From a virus, in the IMG/VR virus record IMGVR_UViG_3300042923_000886, positions 1-54,063 of that record: 54,063 nucleotides of DNA. One strand, 5' to 3'. This document shows positions 7,283 to 15,729 of this stretch, in pieces. The notes beneath the pieces are model-generated. The model worked only from the letters and a program-made list of their open reading frames with translations, had not been told where the DNA came from and made no database searches. The position numbers and the translations under genes are program-made. The first letter of the stretch is position 1. Each line of letters starts with the position of its first letter.

Positions 7283-7484
7283 TGAAGAAGAAGCCAAGAT
7301 CCTAATCACCAAATGCAATCAGGAACAGTGTGAATTTTGCTTTTTATACGAATGCTGCCGGTTGAATGATAATAAAGGATCCATCATTAGTTTGATTGAA
7401 ATTGAGAAGCCGGTAGAAATAGAACTTCCAGAAGGATGGGTGAGAGGAACATGGCCGGAGAGAGGAAGGGTACATATATGGTAA
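7266..7484 (+). CDS. Small cysteine-rich phage protein
   Basis: A 72-residue protein with a CNQEQCEFCFLYECC cluster followed by ELPEGWVRGTWP. The ATG at 7266 has GGAGG 6 bp upstream and overlaps the end of the RNase H-like gene by 17 bp, indicating translational coupling. The cysteines suggest metal binding. No family recognised. Confidence 0.55.
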   Translation: MKITCSEEEAKILITKCNQEQCEFCFLYECCRLNDNKGSIISLIEIEKPVEIELPEGWVRGTWPERGRVHIW

Positions 7485-7819
7485 AGCCAAAATATTTGTA
7501 TGATATTTACGATGCAATAGAAAAAGATTATATGGTGAAGGATGCACTCAGTTGCGAGGTAACAGAGTTCATTGATATGCCTCATGAGTGTATTTCCAGA
7601 TATGCTAGAACAGGATCTCTTTACCTTGGAAGGTATCGTTTGGAGAGAAAAGATATTGAGGATGGAAAGTATAGGGAAAAAGTAAAGGAAGATATTCCTG
7701 AATACCTTATGAATGAATTCAATGCGGTGGTTGCAGATCTAAGATGGAAATGTAGTCCAGAGAAATTAAGTAAAATAACAATCACAAAAAGGTATGTTGA
7801 AGCCGGAGGTACATTATGA
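7478..7819 (+). CDS. Hypothetical early phage protein
   Basis: A 113-residue protein starting MVKPKYLYDIYDAIE. The ATG at 7478 was chosen because gaggaaggg lies about 7 bp upstream; earlier in-frame ATGs at 7436 and 7451 lack such a site. The MPHECISRYARTGSLYLGRYRLER portion looks like a small DNA-binding or winged-helix fragment, but I cannot name the family. The stop codon overlaps the start of the helicase-methyltransferase gene (ATGA). Confidence 0.55.
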   Translation: MVKPKYLYDIYDAIEKDYMVKDALSCEVTEFIDMPHECISRYARTGSLYLGRYRLERKDIEDGKYREKVKEDIPEYLMNEFNAVVADLRWKCSPEKLSKITITKRYVEAGGTL

Positions 7820-10317
7820 CGTATGAAGAGTTTCTATATACCAAAATTGAGATAGCAACGGACAGCGGAATAGAAATTGACCGATCAGAAATAAATGAAT
7901 GTTTGAAACCACATCAGAAGGATGCGGTATGGTGGGCATTGAAAGGCGGTCGAAGAGCTCTATTCGAACGGTTCGGACTTGGTAAGACAATACAAGAATT
8001 GGAATTCTGTAGGCTGGCCATAAAGCACGAAGGCGGAAAAGCATTAATCGTCTTACCATTGGGAGTAAAGCAAGAATTTACACATGATGCAGTTGAACTA
8101 CTCCATATGGATCATCCGGAGTACGTCCGCAATATGAAAGAAGTTCAATCGGCAGCAGGAGACATCCTGATAACCAACTATGAGCGTGTTAGGGATGGAG
8201 ATATTGAACCTTCCTTTTTCACCGCAACCTCACTGGATGAAGCCTCCGTATTACGGAGCTTTGGTTCAAAGACATATCAGACCTTTCTCGATAAGTTCAA
8301 GAACGTGAAATATAAATTGGTTGCAACCGCTACTCCATCACCAAACAGATATAAGGAACTGATCCATTATGCCGGTTATCTGGAGGTAATGGATACAGGG
8401 CAAGCATTGACAAGGTTCTTCCAGAGAGACAGCACCAAAGCAAACAATCTCACTCTATATCCGAGTATGGAAGATGAATTCTGGTTATGGGTGAGTAGCT
8501 GGGCATTATTCGTGACAAAGCCTTCGGATCTCAATCCGGATTATTCCGATGATGGTTATGATCTACCGCCTATGGAAGTAAGGTGGCATGAGCTCCCGAT
8601 CAGTTACGGAGATAAGGCAGATAAGAATGGTCAGGTAATGTTATTTCAAGAGGCAGCAGTATCTCTTCAGGATGAGGCACAGATCAAGAGGGAGAGTATT
8701 GATGCTAGAGTATCGAAAATGGCTGAAATACTCAATGAGAGCCCGAATGACAGCTGCATATTATGGCACGATCTTGAAGCAGAACGTCTGGCTATAAAGA
8801 AAGCTATTCCGGCAGCAGTCGATATCTTTGGAAGTCAGGACTATGATCTACGAGAACAGAGGGTAATAGATTTCTCGGAAGGAAGAATTCAGTATTTCGC
8901 AACCAAGAAGGAGTTATCCGGATCCGGATGTAACTTCCAAAGGCATTGCCACAGAGCCATCTTCCTAGGTATCGATTATGAGTTTAATGATTTCATCCAA
9001 GCAGTTCACCGGATATACCGCTTCCTCCAAACTAAAGAGGTTATCATTGACATCATCTATATGGAGAATGAGAGACAGATTAAGGAAGCCTTATTGAAAA
9101 AGTGGACAAATCATGACTATATGGTGGATAAAATGATCGCAATCGTGAAGAAGTATGGATTATCTACCACAAATAAGACCGAAAGGCTTAAGAGAAAGAT
9201 GGGAGTTGAGACAGTGAGGGTAGAAGGCAAGCATTTTACCGTGGTAAATGATGATTGTGTAGAAGAGACGAAGAGAATGGAGAGTAACAGCATCGGACTG
9301 ATCCATACTTCAATCCCATTCGGTAATCATTATGAGTATTCAGCAAATTATAACGACTTCGGACATAACAAAGATACGGATATGTTTTTTGACCAGATGG
9401 ACTTCTTAACTCCGGAGCTCTACCGGATCCTTAAGCCGGGAAGGGTTATGGCCATCCATGTTAAGGACCGTGTATTATTCGGGAATGCTACCGGTACCGG
9501 AATGCCGACAATCGAACCTTTCCATGCAATATGTATCAATCACTATATGAAACATGGCTTTCAGTATTTTGGAATGATAACGGTCATTACGGACGTGGTG
9601 AGAGAAAACAACCAGACATATCGCCTTGGATGGACGGAACAATGCAAAGACGGTTCTAAGATGGGTGTAGGATGTCCTGAGTATATCTTACTTTTCCGTA
9701 AGCTTCCATCGGATACCAGTACTGCATATGCAGATGATCCGGTAACCAAGACCAAGGATGAATATACCAGAGCTCAATGGCAGATAGATGCACACGCATT
9801 CTGGAGAAGCTCCGGTAACCGTCTAGTAAGCAAAGAAGAGCTAACAGGAGTATCCGTTGACAATTTGCAGAATGTATATCGTCATTTCTCACGAGATAAT
9901 GTGTACAGTTATGAGGATCATGTACAGCTTGCAAAGGAACTAGATACCATGGACAAGCTACCGGCAACCTTCATGGTAGTTGCTCCCGGGAGTTGGTCAG
10001 ATGAAGTATGGGATGATATCAACCGTATGAAAACACTTAATACGGACCAAAGCCGGAGAAGACTTCAGATGCACGTTTGTCCTTTGCAGATTGATATCGT
10101 GGAGCGTATTATCAACCGGTATTCGAATGAAGGCGATATTGTCCTTGATATGTTTGGTGGATTAATGACGGTGCCTAAGGTGGCAATCGAGAACGGTAGA
10201 AAAGGATATGGTATAGAGCTCAACGCTGATTACTTCCGGGATGGTGTAGGCTACTGCAAGGCAGCAGAGGAGCATATCGATACACCAACGCTATTTGATT
10301 ATATGCAGATAGGCTAG
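7816..10317 (+). CDS. SNF2-like helicase fused to a DNA methyltransferase
   Basis: An 833-residue two-domain protein. The N-terminal ~430 residues are a superfamily 2 helicase: FGLGKT as motif I, LDEAS as motif II, ATATPSP as motif III and QAVHRIYR as motif VI. The C-terminal ~350 residues are a DNA amino-methyltransferase: TSIPFGNHYEYS is a variant of the catalytic (D/N/S)PPY/F motif and DMFGGLMTV is the S-adenosylmethionine-binding motif, in the order motif IV then I. The fusion could unwind or translocate DNA while methylating phage DNA, giving protection against host restriction, or be involved in replication. The serine-isoleucine-proline in place of SPP is unusual. Start codon overlaps the preceding stop. 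Confidence 0.85.
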   Translation: MTYEEFLYTKIEIATDSGIEIDRSEINECLKPHQKDAVWWALKGGRRALFERFGLGKTIQELEFCRLAIKHEGGKALIVLPLGVKQEFTHDAVELLHMDHPEYVRNMKEVQSAAGDILITNYERVRDGDIEPSFFTATSLDEASVLRSFGSKTYQTFLDKFKNVKYKLVATATPSPNRYKELIHYAGYLEVMDTGQALTRFFQRDSTKANNLTLYPSMEDEFWLWVSSWALFVTKPSDLNPDYSDDGYDLPPMEVRWHELPISYGDKADKNGQVMLFQEAAVSLQDEAQIKRESIDARVSKMAEILNESPNDSCILWHDLEAERLAIKKAIPAAVDIFGSQDYDLREQRVIDFSEGRIQYFATKKELSGSGCNFQRHCHRAIFLGIDYEFNDFIQAVHRIYRFLQTKEVIIDIIYMENERQIKEALLKKWTNHDYMVDKMIAIVKKYGLSTTNKTERLKRKMGVETVRVEGKHFTVVNDDCVEETKRMESNSIGLIHTSIPFGNHYEYSANYNDFGHNKDTDMFFDQMDFLTPELYRILKPGRVMAIHVKDRVLFGNATGTGMPTIEPFHAICINHYMKHGFQYFGMITVITDVVRENNQTYRLGWTEQCKDGSKMGVGCPEYILLFRKLPSDTSTAYADDPVTKTKDEYTRAQWQIDAHAFWRSSGNRLVSKEELTGVSVDNLQNVYRHFSRDNVYSYEDHVQLAKELDTMDKLPATFMVVAPGSWSDEVWDDINRMKTLNTDQSRRRLQMHVCPLQIDIVERIINRYSNEGDIVLDMFGGLMTVPKVAIENGRKGYGIELNADYFRDGVGYCKAAEEHIDTPTLFDYMQIG

Positions 10318-10326
10318 GAGGTCAAT

Positions 10327-10974
10327 ATGAAAGAGGTAGATTTTTGGAAAGATATTCAGGGTTTTAAGGGTAAGTATCAGGTAAGTTATTCCGGCCAGAT
10401 CAGAAGAGTATATAAAAGCGGTAAAACCAAGATACTTGCTCAATTCAAGAAATTCGGTAAGGCAAGAGCTATTTATCGAGATAGGTTATTAGTACACTTG
10501 GTTGATGATGCAGGAAAAGATCATACAATATTGGTTCATCAGATTGTTGCTAAACACTTCCTTGGGAAACCAAAGCAGGGACAGGTGCCGCATCATGTTA
10601 ATGGATGTGTAATGGATAATTGGGCAAGCAACCTGGAGTATATCGATAAGCGTAAACTTGGTGAACTCACCGGAGCATCTAGCCGAAGGCAACCTGTAGT
10701 AAAGTTAGACTCTTCCGGTGAAATAGTTGATTGTTATTCTAGTGCAAGAGAAGCTGGTCGTCAGAACTTCATGAGCTACCAGACAATAACGGATCGGTGC
10801 AATGGTAAATGTAAAAAGGCTTTTGCTCCAGATGGTTTTGAATATGCATGGGAGGAAAAACAGAGAAGCATTGACCAGGCTATCAGAAGAATTGAGATGG
10901 ACAGACATGAAGAAGATAACAATGTTATTGCTAACATTAAGCAAGTCAAGATGAAATATGCAATGGAATTTTAA
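10327..10974 (+). CDS. HNH homing-type endonuclease with NUMOD4 and NUMOD1 domains
   Basis: A 215-residue protein with an N-terminal NUMOD4 segment (FWKDIQGFKGKYQVSYSGQIRR), a central HNH core (HQIVAKHFLG, PHHVNGCVMDNWASNLEY) and a C-terminal NUMOD1-like segment (KLDSSGEIVDCYSSAREAG). These are modular DNA-binding and nicking proteins typical of mobile HNH genes in phages. It sits free-standing in the early operon, with aggaggtca before the ATG. It may be a selfish gene and need not serve the phage. Confidence 0.82.
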   Translation: MKEVDFWKDIQGFKGKYQVSYSGQIRRVYKSGKTKILAQFKKFGKARAIYRDRLLVHLVDDAGKDHTILVHQIVAKHFLGKPKQGQVPHHVNGCVMDNWASNLEYIDKRKLGELTGASSRRQPVVKLDSSGEIVDCYSSAREAGRQNFMSYQTITDRCNGKCKKAFAPDGFEYAWEEKQRSIDQAIRRIEMDRHEEDNNVIANIKQVKMKYAMEF

Positions 10975-10988
10975 AATTGGAGGTAATT

Positions 10989-11090
10989 ATGAAATTCATA
11001 AAAGTAGCAGGAGTTCAGACCGTAACAATGAGCAGTAAGAAGGGGAACATGAATGCTTTCATGTACGGTAAAAGAAAGAAGGGTAAATGA
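10989..11090 (+). CDS. 33-residue basic peptide, translationally coupled
   Basis: A short frame starting MKFIKVAGVQTV and ending KRKKGK, with a strong site (ggaggtaatt) before the ATG and its stop overlapping the start of the next gene (ATGATG). The spacing and coupling suggest real translation. It is too short for family assignment; basic C-terminus could bind nucleic acid. Confidence 0.45.
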   Translation: MKFIKVAGVQTVTMSSKKGNMNAFMYGKRKKGK

Positions 11091-12235
11091 TGCAGCAGAT
11101 ACTTGACTTTATTGAGACAGAAGAGCCATTAGAGAATTTTGATCTTAATGAGTGGAAGCAGAAAAAGAAAGAGAAAAAAGCTTTATTTACAGCTCAGCAG
11201 AATTTGCCTTATGAGGTTAAAGTCAAGAGAGCAGAGCTCAGGGCTATCGAGTTTAAAGAAGAGATGGATAAGAGAGGTCATGACTGCCATGTAAGTGTAG
11301 GAGGACTTGACAGTATAACACTTACATACTTCCTCCGAAAGATTGGAATTAATGCTGAGGCAATATCAGTGTCAGCATTGGAAGATAAGAGTATACAGAA
11401 AGTCCATGATATTCTTGGAGTTACAATAATCAAGCCTTATAAGTCAAAGGTCGAGGTTCTGAATGATGTTGGATTTCCAGTGATATCAAAGAAAATAGCT
11501 GGGAGAATAGATCTACTGCAGAATCCCACTGAGGATAATAAAACAGTAAGACATGCTATCATCACCGGAGAATGCGGAGAGCAGGGACATTTTGCAAAGA
11601 ATAGCCGGATGCAGCTCCCAAAGAAGTGGCTCAACTTATTCGCAGGTATGGCAAATGCTCAATATGAAACAAATTATAAAGAGGCTCCTTTCAAAGTATC
11701 GAATAAGTGCTGTTATTATCTCAAAGAGAAGCCTTGTGATGATTGGGCAAAGGAACATAATAGCTTTCCATACCTGGGGCTTATGGCATCGGAAGGCGGA
11801 CAACGAGAGGAAGCGATTGTAGATCATGGCTGTAACTACTATGGCAAGACAGTAATGAGATCTGCTCCATTCGGTCCCTTCCTGAGGCAAGATATATTAC
11901 AGCTTGTGAAAGATCTAAATGTGCCGGTACCAACTATATATGGTGAGATAGCTACAATGCCGGACGGAACATTATATACGACCAGAGCCCAGAGAACCGG
12001 ATGTAGCATGTGTGGGTTCGGTATTCACATGGAGCCAAGACCTCACAGGTTTGACAGGCTCAGAGAAGATAACTATAAAGAGTGGATTTACTGGATGTAT
12101 AGTTGCTGTGTTGATAAAGAGACCGGAGAAGTTTATGGTTGGGGAAAGGTTTTGGATTATATTGGAGTACAGTGGGAAGATGATTGGAACCGGAGACCGA
12201 AGCAGATCACATTGGATGAATGGCAGCAGTCATAG
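11087..12235 (+). CDS. PAPS reductase-family (PP-loop) protein
   Basis: A 382-residue protein of the phosphoadenosine phosphosulfate reductase/DndC-like family. The PP-loop position reads SVGGLDSIT, where most family members have SGGKDS, so the first serine is displaced. A CSMCGFGIH motif near residue 310 and several other cysteines (KCCYYLKEKPCDDW) suggest an iron-sulfur or zinc site. Phages of Clostridia often carry such proteins; proposed roles include nucleic-acid thiolation or modification. Here it lies next to a methyltransferase, which would fit DNA modification. Exact substrate unknown. The start at 11087 overlaps the small upstream peptide's stop. Confidence 0.75.
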   Translation: MMQQILDFIETEEPLENFDLNEWKQKKKEKKALFTAQQNLPYEVKVKRAELRAIEFKEEMDKRGHDCHVSVGGLDSITLTYFLRKIGINAEAISVSALEDKSIQKVHDILGVTIIKPYKSKVEVLNDVGFPVISKKIAGRIDLLQNPTEDNKTVRHAIITGECGEQGHFAKNSRMQLPKKWLNLFAGMANAQYETNYKEAPFKVSNKCCYYLKEKPCDDWAKEHNSFPYLGLMASEGGQREEAIVDHGCNYYGKTVMRSAPFGPFLRQDILQLVKDLNVPVPTIYGEIATMPDGTLYTTRAQRTGCSMCGFGIHMEPRPHRFDRLREDNYKEWIYWMYSCCVDKETGEVYGWGKVLDYIGVQWEDDWNRRPKQITLDEWQQS

Positions 12236-12248
12236 ATGGAGGTTGTAA

Positions 12249-12575
12249 ATGGGTGGACACAAACACCATATCGTATTTAGAAGCCAAGGAGGCTTAGACT
12301 TTCCTCTAAATTTGGTTGAATTATCATATGAACAGCATGAAGGTAAGAGCGGACCTCACATGAATAAGTTGGTAGACTTGATGCTTAAGAAAGATCTTCA
12401 GGATGAGTTGTACCGAATATTCGATAAAGAAGGCTTCACGATTGAGGAAATATCAGAAAAACTAAAGAAATCAGTCAAGTATTTTGAGAAGCATTTTAGA
12501 TGTGTTCCTCAGGCAGCAGGATTATATCTTAAAGAGGATATTATCCGTAAGCTTATGGGAGGAAAGATATATTAG
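12249..12575 (+). CDS. Small HNH-like phage protein
   Basis: A 108-residue protein beginning GGHKHHIVFRSQGG, then NLVELSYEQHEG, giving the H-H/N/H spacing of a minimal HNH fold, followed by a helical C-terminus ending LMGGKIY. A homologue with the same N- and C-terminal signatures is at 48278-48604 in prophage 2, where it also lies shortly upstream of the shared 4.1-kb segment. A site (atggaggt) precedes the ATG. Nuclease activity is inferred from the motif only. Confidence 0.65.
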   Translation: MGGHKHHIVFRSQGGLDFPLNLVELSYEQHEGKSGPHMNKLVDLMLKKDLQDELYRIFDKEGFTIEEISEKLKKSVKYFEKHFRCVPQAAGLYLKEDIIRKLMGGKIY

Positions 12576-12635
12576 GTTGTTTGGTTATTTAGTATACATA
12601 TCACAATGCTTCTGAATGGCCATGTCATAGCTTAT

Positions 12636-12657
12636 CCCGGAGGCAGAGACCTCCGGG
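12636..12657 (+). promoter_or_regulatory. Hairpin just upstream of a ribosome-binding site
   Basis: Eight-base arms cccggagg and cctccggg enclose a 6-nt loop, followed by ggaaagg and the ATG at 12672. The left arm contains an SD-like ggagg that is paired. The two base differences near this hairpin between repeat copies fall in the loop and outside the stem. Confidence 0.55.
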
Positions 12658-12671
12658 GGAAAGGAAACATA

Positions 12672-13196
12672 ATGAATAGAATTACATCGGTTACAGAAGA
12701 TGCTAAAGAAATGGATATGCTCCAGCTGGCATATAATAAAGTTTTTATGAAGGATGGATGGGCATGGTACAGGGATTATGATAGAGAAATTCCGGTGATC
12801 GACCTAATAAAGGAGATAATACATCATCACAATTTTGATGCTGAGTTAATTTGTGCTGATTCGGATGAATTCGGAGATATCATGATGGATAACCTGCAGT
12901 ATGGTACGGATGGTATTGACGGAGTGATAGCAATATTGTATCAGACATTGTGGGCAATGACTGATATGAGAGAGCGATTAAAAACATATGAGGATACTAG
13001 CTTAGAACCAGAGGAAGTAGAAGATCTTAAGAATTCAGAGGACTACTGGCACCGAGAAGCAATCAAATGGGCAGCGCGGTTAGGAGAGAATAAAATCAAA
13101 TTCCGTAATCTACTCAATCAATTCGGAATTCCAGAGGATGATTTCAAGGATGATGAGTTAGAGAAGTTTTTATATTCCAACCGGCAGCAGGATTAA
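12672..13196 (+). CDS. Hypothetical phage protein with LKTYEDTSLEPEEV motif
   Basis: A 174-residue acidic, mostly helical protein. It contains MRERLKTYEDTSLEPEEVEDL, a segment I recognise as recurrent in hypothetical phage proteins of Lachnospiraceae, next to a coiled-coil-like C-terminus. It starts the duplicated segment and is the only gene where the two copies differ (one silent change and Ser to Pro near residue 64). Function unknown. Start supported by gaaagg. Confidence 0.65.
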   Translation: MNRITSVTEDAKEMDMLQLAYNKVFMKDGWAWYRDYDREIPVIDLIKEIIHHHNFDAELICADSDEFGDIMMDNLQYGTDGIDGVIAILYQTLWAMTDMRERLKTYEDTSLEPEEVEDLKNSEDYWHREAIKWAARLGENKIKFRNLLNQFGIPEDDFKDDELEKFLYSNRQQD

Positions 13197-13211
13197 TATA
13201 GGAGGATGCAA

Positions 13212-13775
13212 TTGAAAACCCAAGAGACAATTGATATTGAGAAAAAATTATATTCCAATACAGTAAGAATGGGTGTGTATGGAGCATTCGAGGTTACATT
13301 CGGGAGAGAAAGGGTTGATTACATAACAGTGGACCGTAAAGGGATTTGGAGAGCTTACGAGGTCAAAGTTACGAAAGCTGATTTTCATTCTAAGGCTGCT
13401 AAGAGCTTTATCGGTAATTATAACTATTATGTTATGCCGGAATGGCTGTATGAGGAAGTGAGAGCGGAAATACCTACTCATATAGGAGTAATGGATGGAG
13501 TTAGTGTATTAAAGAAACCTAAGAAAGTACCATTATCATTACCTGTTGAAACGTTGTTTATCAATATTGTATGTGCTCTTAATCGGGAAGCTGATAAATA
13601 TTATAACAATCAGGATGAGGATATTATTGCAAAATATAGAAGAGCATTAGATAGACTCGAAAAAGAAAAGGATAAGAACTATAAAAATATGTGTGAGTGG
13701 ATGGACAAATATTACAGACTTAAGGAAAAAGTTGAGAGCAAAGAGTCTAACCTATTTTCCACAGACACCTGGTAA
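13212..13775 (+). CDS. MmcB-like PD-(D/E)XK nuclease-fold protein
   Basis: A 187-residue protein. The core reads FEVTFGRERVDYITVDRKG then WRAYEVKVTKADF, giving the nuclease-superfamily signature with Asp37 and Glu50-x-Lys52, as in MmcB-like DNA repair proteins. The C-terminal third is a charged helix. The TTG at 13212 is chosen because AGGAGG sits 6 bp before it, whereas it directly touches the ATG at 13206, leaving no spacing. It probably cuts or binds DNA ends in phage recombination. Convergent overlap of 29 bp with the next minus-strand gene. An identical copy lies at 50534. Confidence 0.65.
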   Translation: MKTQETIDIEKKLYSNTVRMGVYGAFEVTFGRERVDYITVDRKGIWRAYEVKVTKADFHSKAAKSFIGNYNYYVMPEWLYEEVRAEIPTHIGVMDGVSVLKKPKKVPLSLPVETLFINIVCALNREADKYYNNQDEDIIAKYRRALDRLEKEKDKNYKNMCEWMDKYYRLKEKVESKESNLFSTDTW

Positions 13776-14031
13776 CATCAAAAATAAGCCTAACTGCCTT
13801 GATCATACCTAAGTCTACATAATCACAATCAAATATAAACTCACCTTTGTTTTCCTTGAAGACTTTAATCTCTTTGATATTAAACCGGTAGCGCATACCA
13901 TCTATTTCAACACCAAAAGAAACAGGTCTAAATTCACCGACAGTGTTATAAACAGCTGTAACGCAGATAGATAGTCCGGATCTCAAAGTATTACGGTTTG
14001 TATAGGGACGAAAGCCAAAGGCAGTAGGCAT
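13747..14031 (-). CDS. Minus-strand accessory gene of unknown function
   Basis: A 94-residue protein predicted to be beta-rich, starting MPTAFGFRPYTN. The ATG at 14031 has gaggtgataact upstream and a near-consensus promoter further up (-35 at 14091, -10 at 14068), so it is transcribed alone, against the early operon. Expression from a prophage is therefore plausible. No family recognised; no membrane segment. Duplicated at 51069. Confidence 0.65.
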   Translation of the reverse strand: MPTAFGFRPYTNRNTLRSGLSICVTAVYNTVGEFRPVSFGVEIDGMRYRFNIKEIKVFKENKGEFIFDCDYVDLGMIKAVRLIFDVTRCLWKIG

Positions 14032-14067
14032 AGTTATCACCTCATTAATATTTATTGACAGTTTATA

Positions 14068-14096
14068 ATTATAGAACATTTGTTTGTATTTTGCAA
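14068..14096 (-). promoter_or_regulatory. Promoter with a LexA-like box in its spacer
   Basis: On the minus strand TTGCAA (14091-14096), a 17-bp spacer and TATAAT (14068-14073) form a good sigma-A promoter. The spacer contains GAACATTTGTTT (14074-14085), which resembles the Gram-positive SOS box GAAC-N4-GTTY. The same 12 bases, inverted, lie at 40224-40235. LexA control is a guess. Confidence 0.5.
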
Positions 14097-14114
14097 GAAG
14101 GGAGATATAGGAAC

Positions 14115-14549
14115 ATGGCAATATTGAATTATACAACGACCATAGATGCATTTAAGACGGTATCTGAGATCGAATACATATTGATGAAGCATAAGGCTAA
14201 ATCAATCATGAAGGAATTCAATGGAGAAAGTATCACAGGATTATCCTTTTTGATTGATACCGGATTTAATCAAGTACCAATAAAGATGCCGGTCAAGGTT
14301 AATGAATGTTTAGCTGTTCTGAAGAGAGAAAAGCGAAGTGGTACAAGAACGATAAAGGATACCAAAGATCAGGCTGAGAGAGTAGCATGGAGAATTCTGA
14401 AGGATTGGATAGAGGCTCAGATGGCACTATTGGATATTGAGATGGTTCGTATGGAAGAGATATTCATGCCTTACATAGTTGATGCAGCCGGCCGGACACT
14501 GTATGAGAAGCTGGAAGAGAAGCAATTTCTTCTGACAACTCAGGAATAG
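14115..14549 (+). CDS. Conserved phage hypothetical protein
   Basis: A 144-residue protein starting MAILNYTTTIDAFKTVSEIE, a pattern I recognise as common in hypothetical phage proteins of Clostridia; the second half (KDTKDQAERVAWRILKDWIEAQ) is helical. The family is widespread but without known function. The start at 14115 has agggagatatagga upstream. Identical copy at 51437. Confidence 0.65.
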   Translation: MAILNYTTTIDAFKTVSEIEYILMKHKAKSIMKEFNGESITGLSFLIDTGFNQVPIKMPVKVNECLAVLKREKRSGTRTIKDTKDQAERVAWRILKDWIEAQMALLDIEMVRMEEIFMPYIVDAAGRTLYEKLEEKQFLLTTQE

Positions 14550-14560
14550 GAGGAAGTAAT

Positions 14561-14830
14561 TTGACACTAAATGAAATTAAGGATGGAGTAATGGCACGTT
14601 TTGTAGCCGGGGAAGAGGTAACCATCCGAATAATCAACGATAAAGGAAAGACAACCGGTACATATAAGGCAACAATAGATAGGTTTTGCCCTTCCCATAT
14701 AAGCGTATTTCATAACAATTATTATGAGAGCTTCTCCTATTGGGAATTCATGAAGTATGCAGTAAAGTACAATCAGAAGAAGAGATCAGGAGAAAAGCCG
14801 GCTAGGGTAAGAAGATCAAAGTACGCGTAG
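14561..14830 (+). CDS. Small basic phage protein
   Basis: An 89-residue protein with TTG start, supported by aggagg 7 bp upstream. Beta-rich N-terminal part and a strongly basic tail (KKRSGEKPARVRRSKYA) that may bind nucleic acid. Family unknown. Identical copy at 51883. Confidence 0.6.
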   Translation: MTLNEIKDGVMARFVAGEEVTIRIINDKGKTTGTYKATIDRFCPSHISVFHNNYYESFSYWEFMKYAVKYNQKKRSGEKPARVRRSKYA

Positions 14831-14879
14831 TTGATAAGGTAAATTAAGATTTAGCTCATTGAGCGGAAAGAAGGTAACT

Positions 14880-15233
14880 ATGAAAAAAGCAATAGAAATT
14901 CAACAGGAAAATGCAAAAACTCTCTTTGAACTTATTAAGGAGAACCCAGATTTACCAATTGTTCCTATGGTAGCAACGGAAATCGCTGCTAGTGATGATT
15001 ACTCATACTGGATGGGTAGTTGGGGTAAGGCAGAAATAGATAGTTACACTTGTCATGATGATCATATGGTTTATTTATCAGACGGAGTTAATGATATCTT
15101 TGATGATGTCCTAGAGGATACACTGGAAATACCGGACGGATTGACAGAAGAGGAACAAGATAAATTTATCGAAGATGCGGTTATGGGGCTCGATTGGACA
15201 AAGGCAATTATTGTTAGAATTGAACTTCCATAA
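14880..15233 (+). CDS. Acidic hypothetical phage protein
   Basis: A 117-residue, strongly acidic protein (MKKAIEIQQENAKTLF at the start; many Asp/Glu later). The ATG at 14880 has agaagg upstream; a perfect small hairpin, gctc-att-gagc (14854-14864), stands just before the ribosome-binding site. No motif recognised. An acidic, small phage protein could be a DNA mimic, but nothing specific supports that. Identical copy at 52202. Confidence 0.6.
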   Translation: MKKAIEIQQENAKTLFELIKENPDLPIVPMVATEIAASDDYSYWMGSWGKAEIDSYTCHDDHMVYLSDGVNDIFDDVLEDTLEIPDGLTEEEQDKFIEDAVMGLDWTKAIIVRIELP

Positions 15234-15261
15234 TAAGCTCATTGGAGCAGAAAGGATTTAT

Positions 15262-15627
15262 ATGGTTGAGGGTAAGCTAAGAGTTATTCAAGGTGGAAGC
15301 GTAACATTCTGGTATCCCGGGTGTAAAGAATACCATTCAATACATGTTGAAGGATCAGAACATCCAGTATGGAGTTTCAATGGTGATTATGAGAGTCCAA
15401 CGTTTACTCCATCAGTATTAGTCTGAAGCGGTCATTATGTACCAGGAGCAAAGAGTGATGATTGCTGGTGTAACTTCAAGGAACGTTTTCCAGAGGAAGA
15501 GGAACCACCTTTTAAGTGCGGCATATGTCATAGCTTTGTTACCAATGGAAAGATACAGTATCTCGGAGATTGCACCCATGAATTAGCAGGTCAGACAATC
15601 GACATGGTACTGCCAAGTGAGTGCTAA
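15262..15627 (+). pseudogene. DUF6527-family phage protein interrupted by an in-frame TGA
   Basis: The frame opens MVEGKLRVIQGG and contains the DUF6527 pattern: FWYPGCKEYHSI, ESPTFTPSVLV, then a TGA at 15424-15426, then SGHYVPG, CWCNF, CGICHSFV and LGDCTHELAGQTIDM, in the same frame to a stop at 15625-15627. The two halves together make a normal-length member (about 121 residues), so the TGA is most simply a nonsense change of an ancestral codon such as CGA. The N-terminal 54 residues are still translatable. The identical TGA is in the second copy at 52746. Readthrough cannot be excluded. Confidence 0.75.
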
Positions 15628-15664
15628 ACTGAAAAATTTATAATTGTACATTGAAAACTGAATA

Positions 15665-15693
15665 TTGATAGTTGATAGTAATAACTATATAAT
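15665..15693 (+). promoter_or_regulatory. Promoter of the DUF6602 cassette
   Basis: TTGATA (15665-15670), 17-bp spacer, TATAAT (15688-15693). It lies 36 bp before the DUF6602 start and is the only consensus promoter within this part of the early operon, suggesting independent expression in the lysogen. Confidence 0.65.
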
Positions 15694-15729
15694 GGACGTA
15701 GGAATAACATTAGAATAGGGGATAGATAT

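Noticed and set aside
15424-15426. Selenocysteine insertion at the in-frame TGA of the DUF6527 gene
   Set aside because: No SECIS-like hairpin directly after the TGA was seen and the family position is not a redox cysteine.
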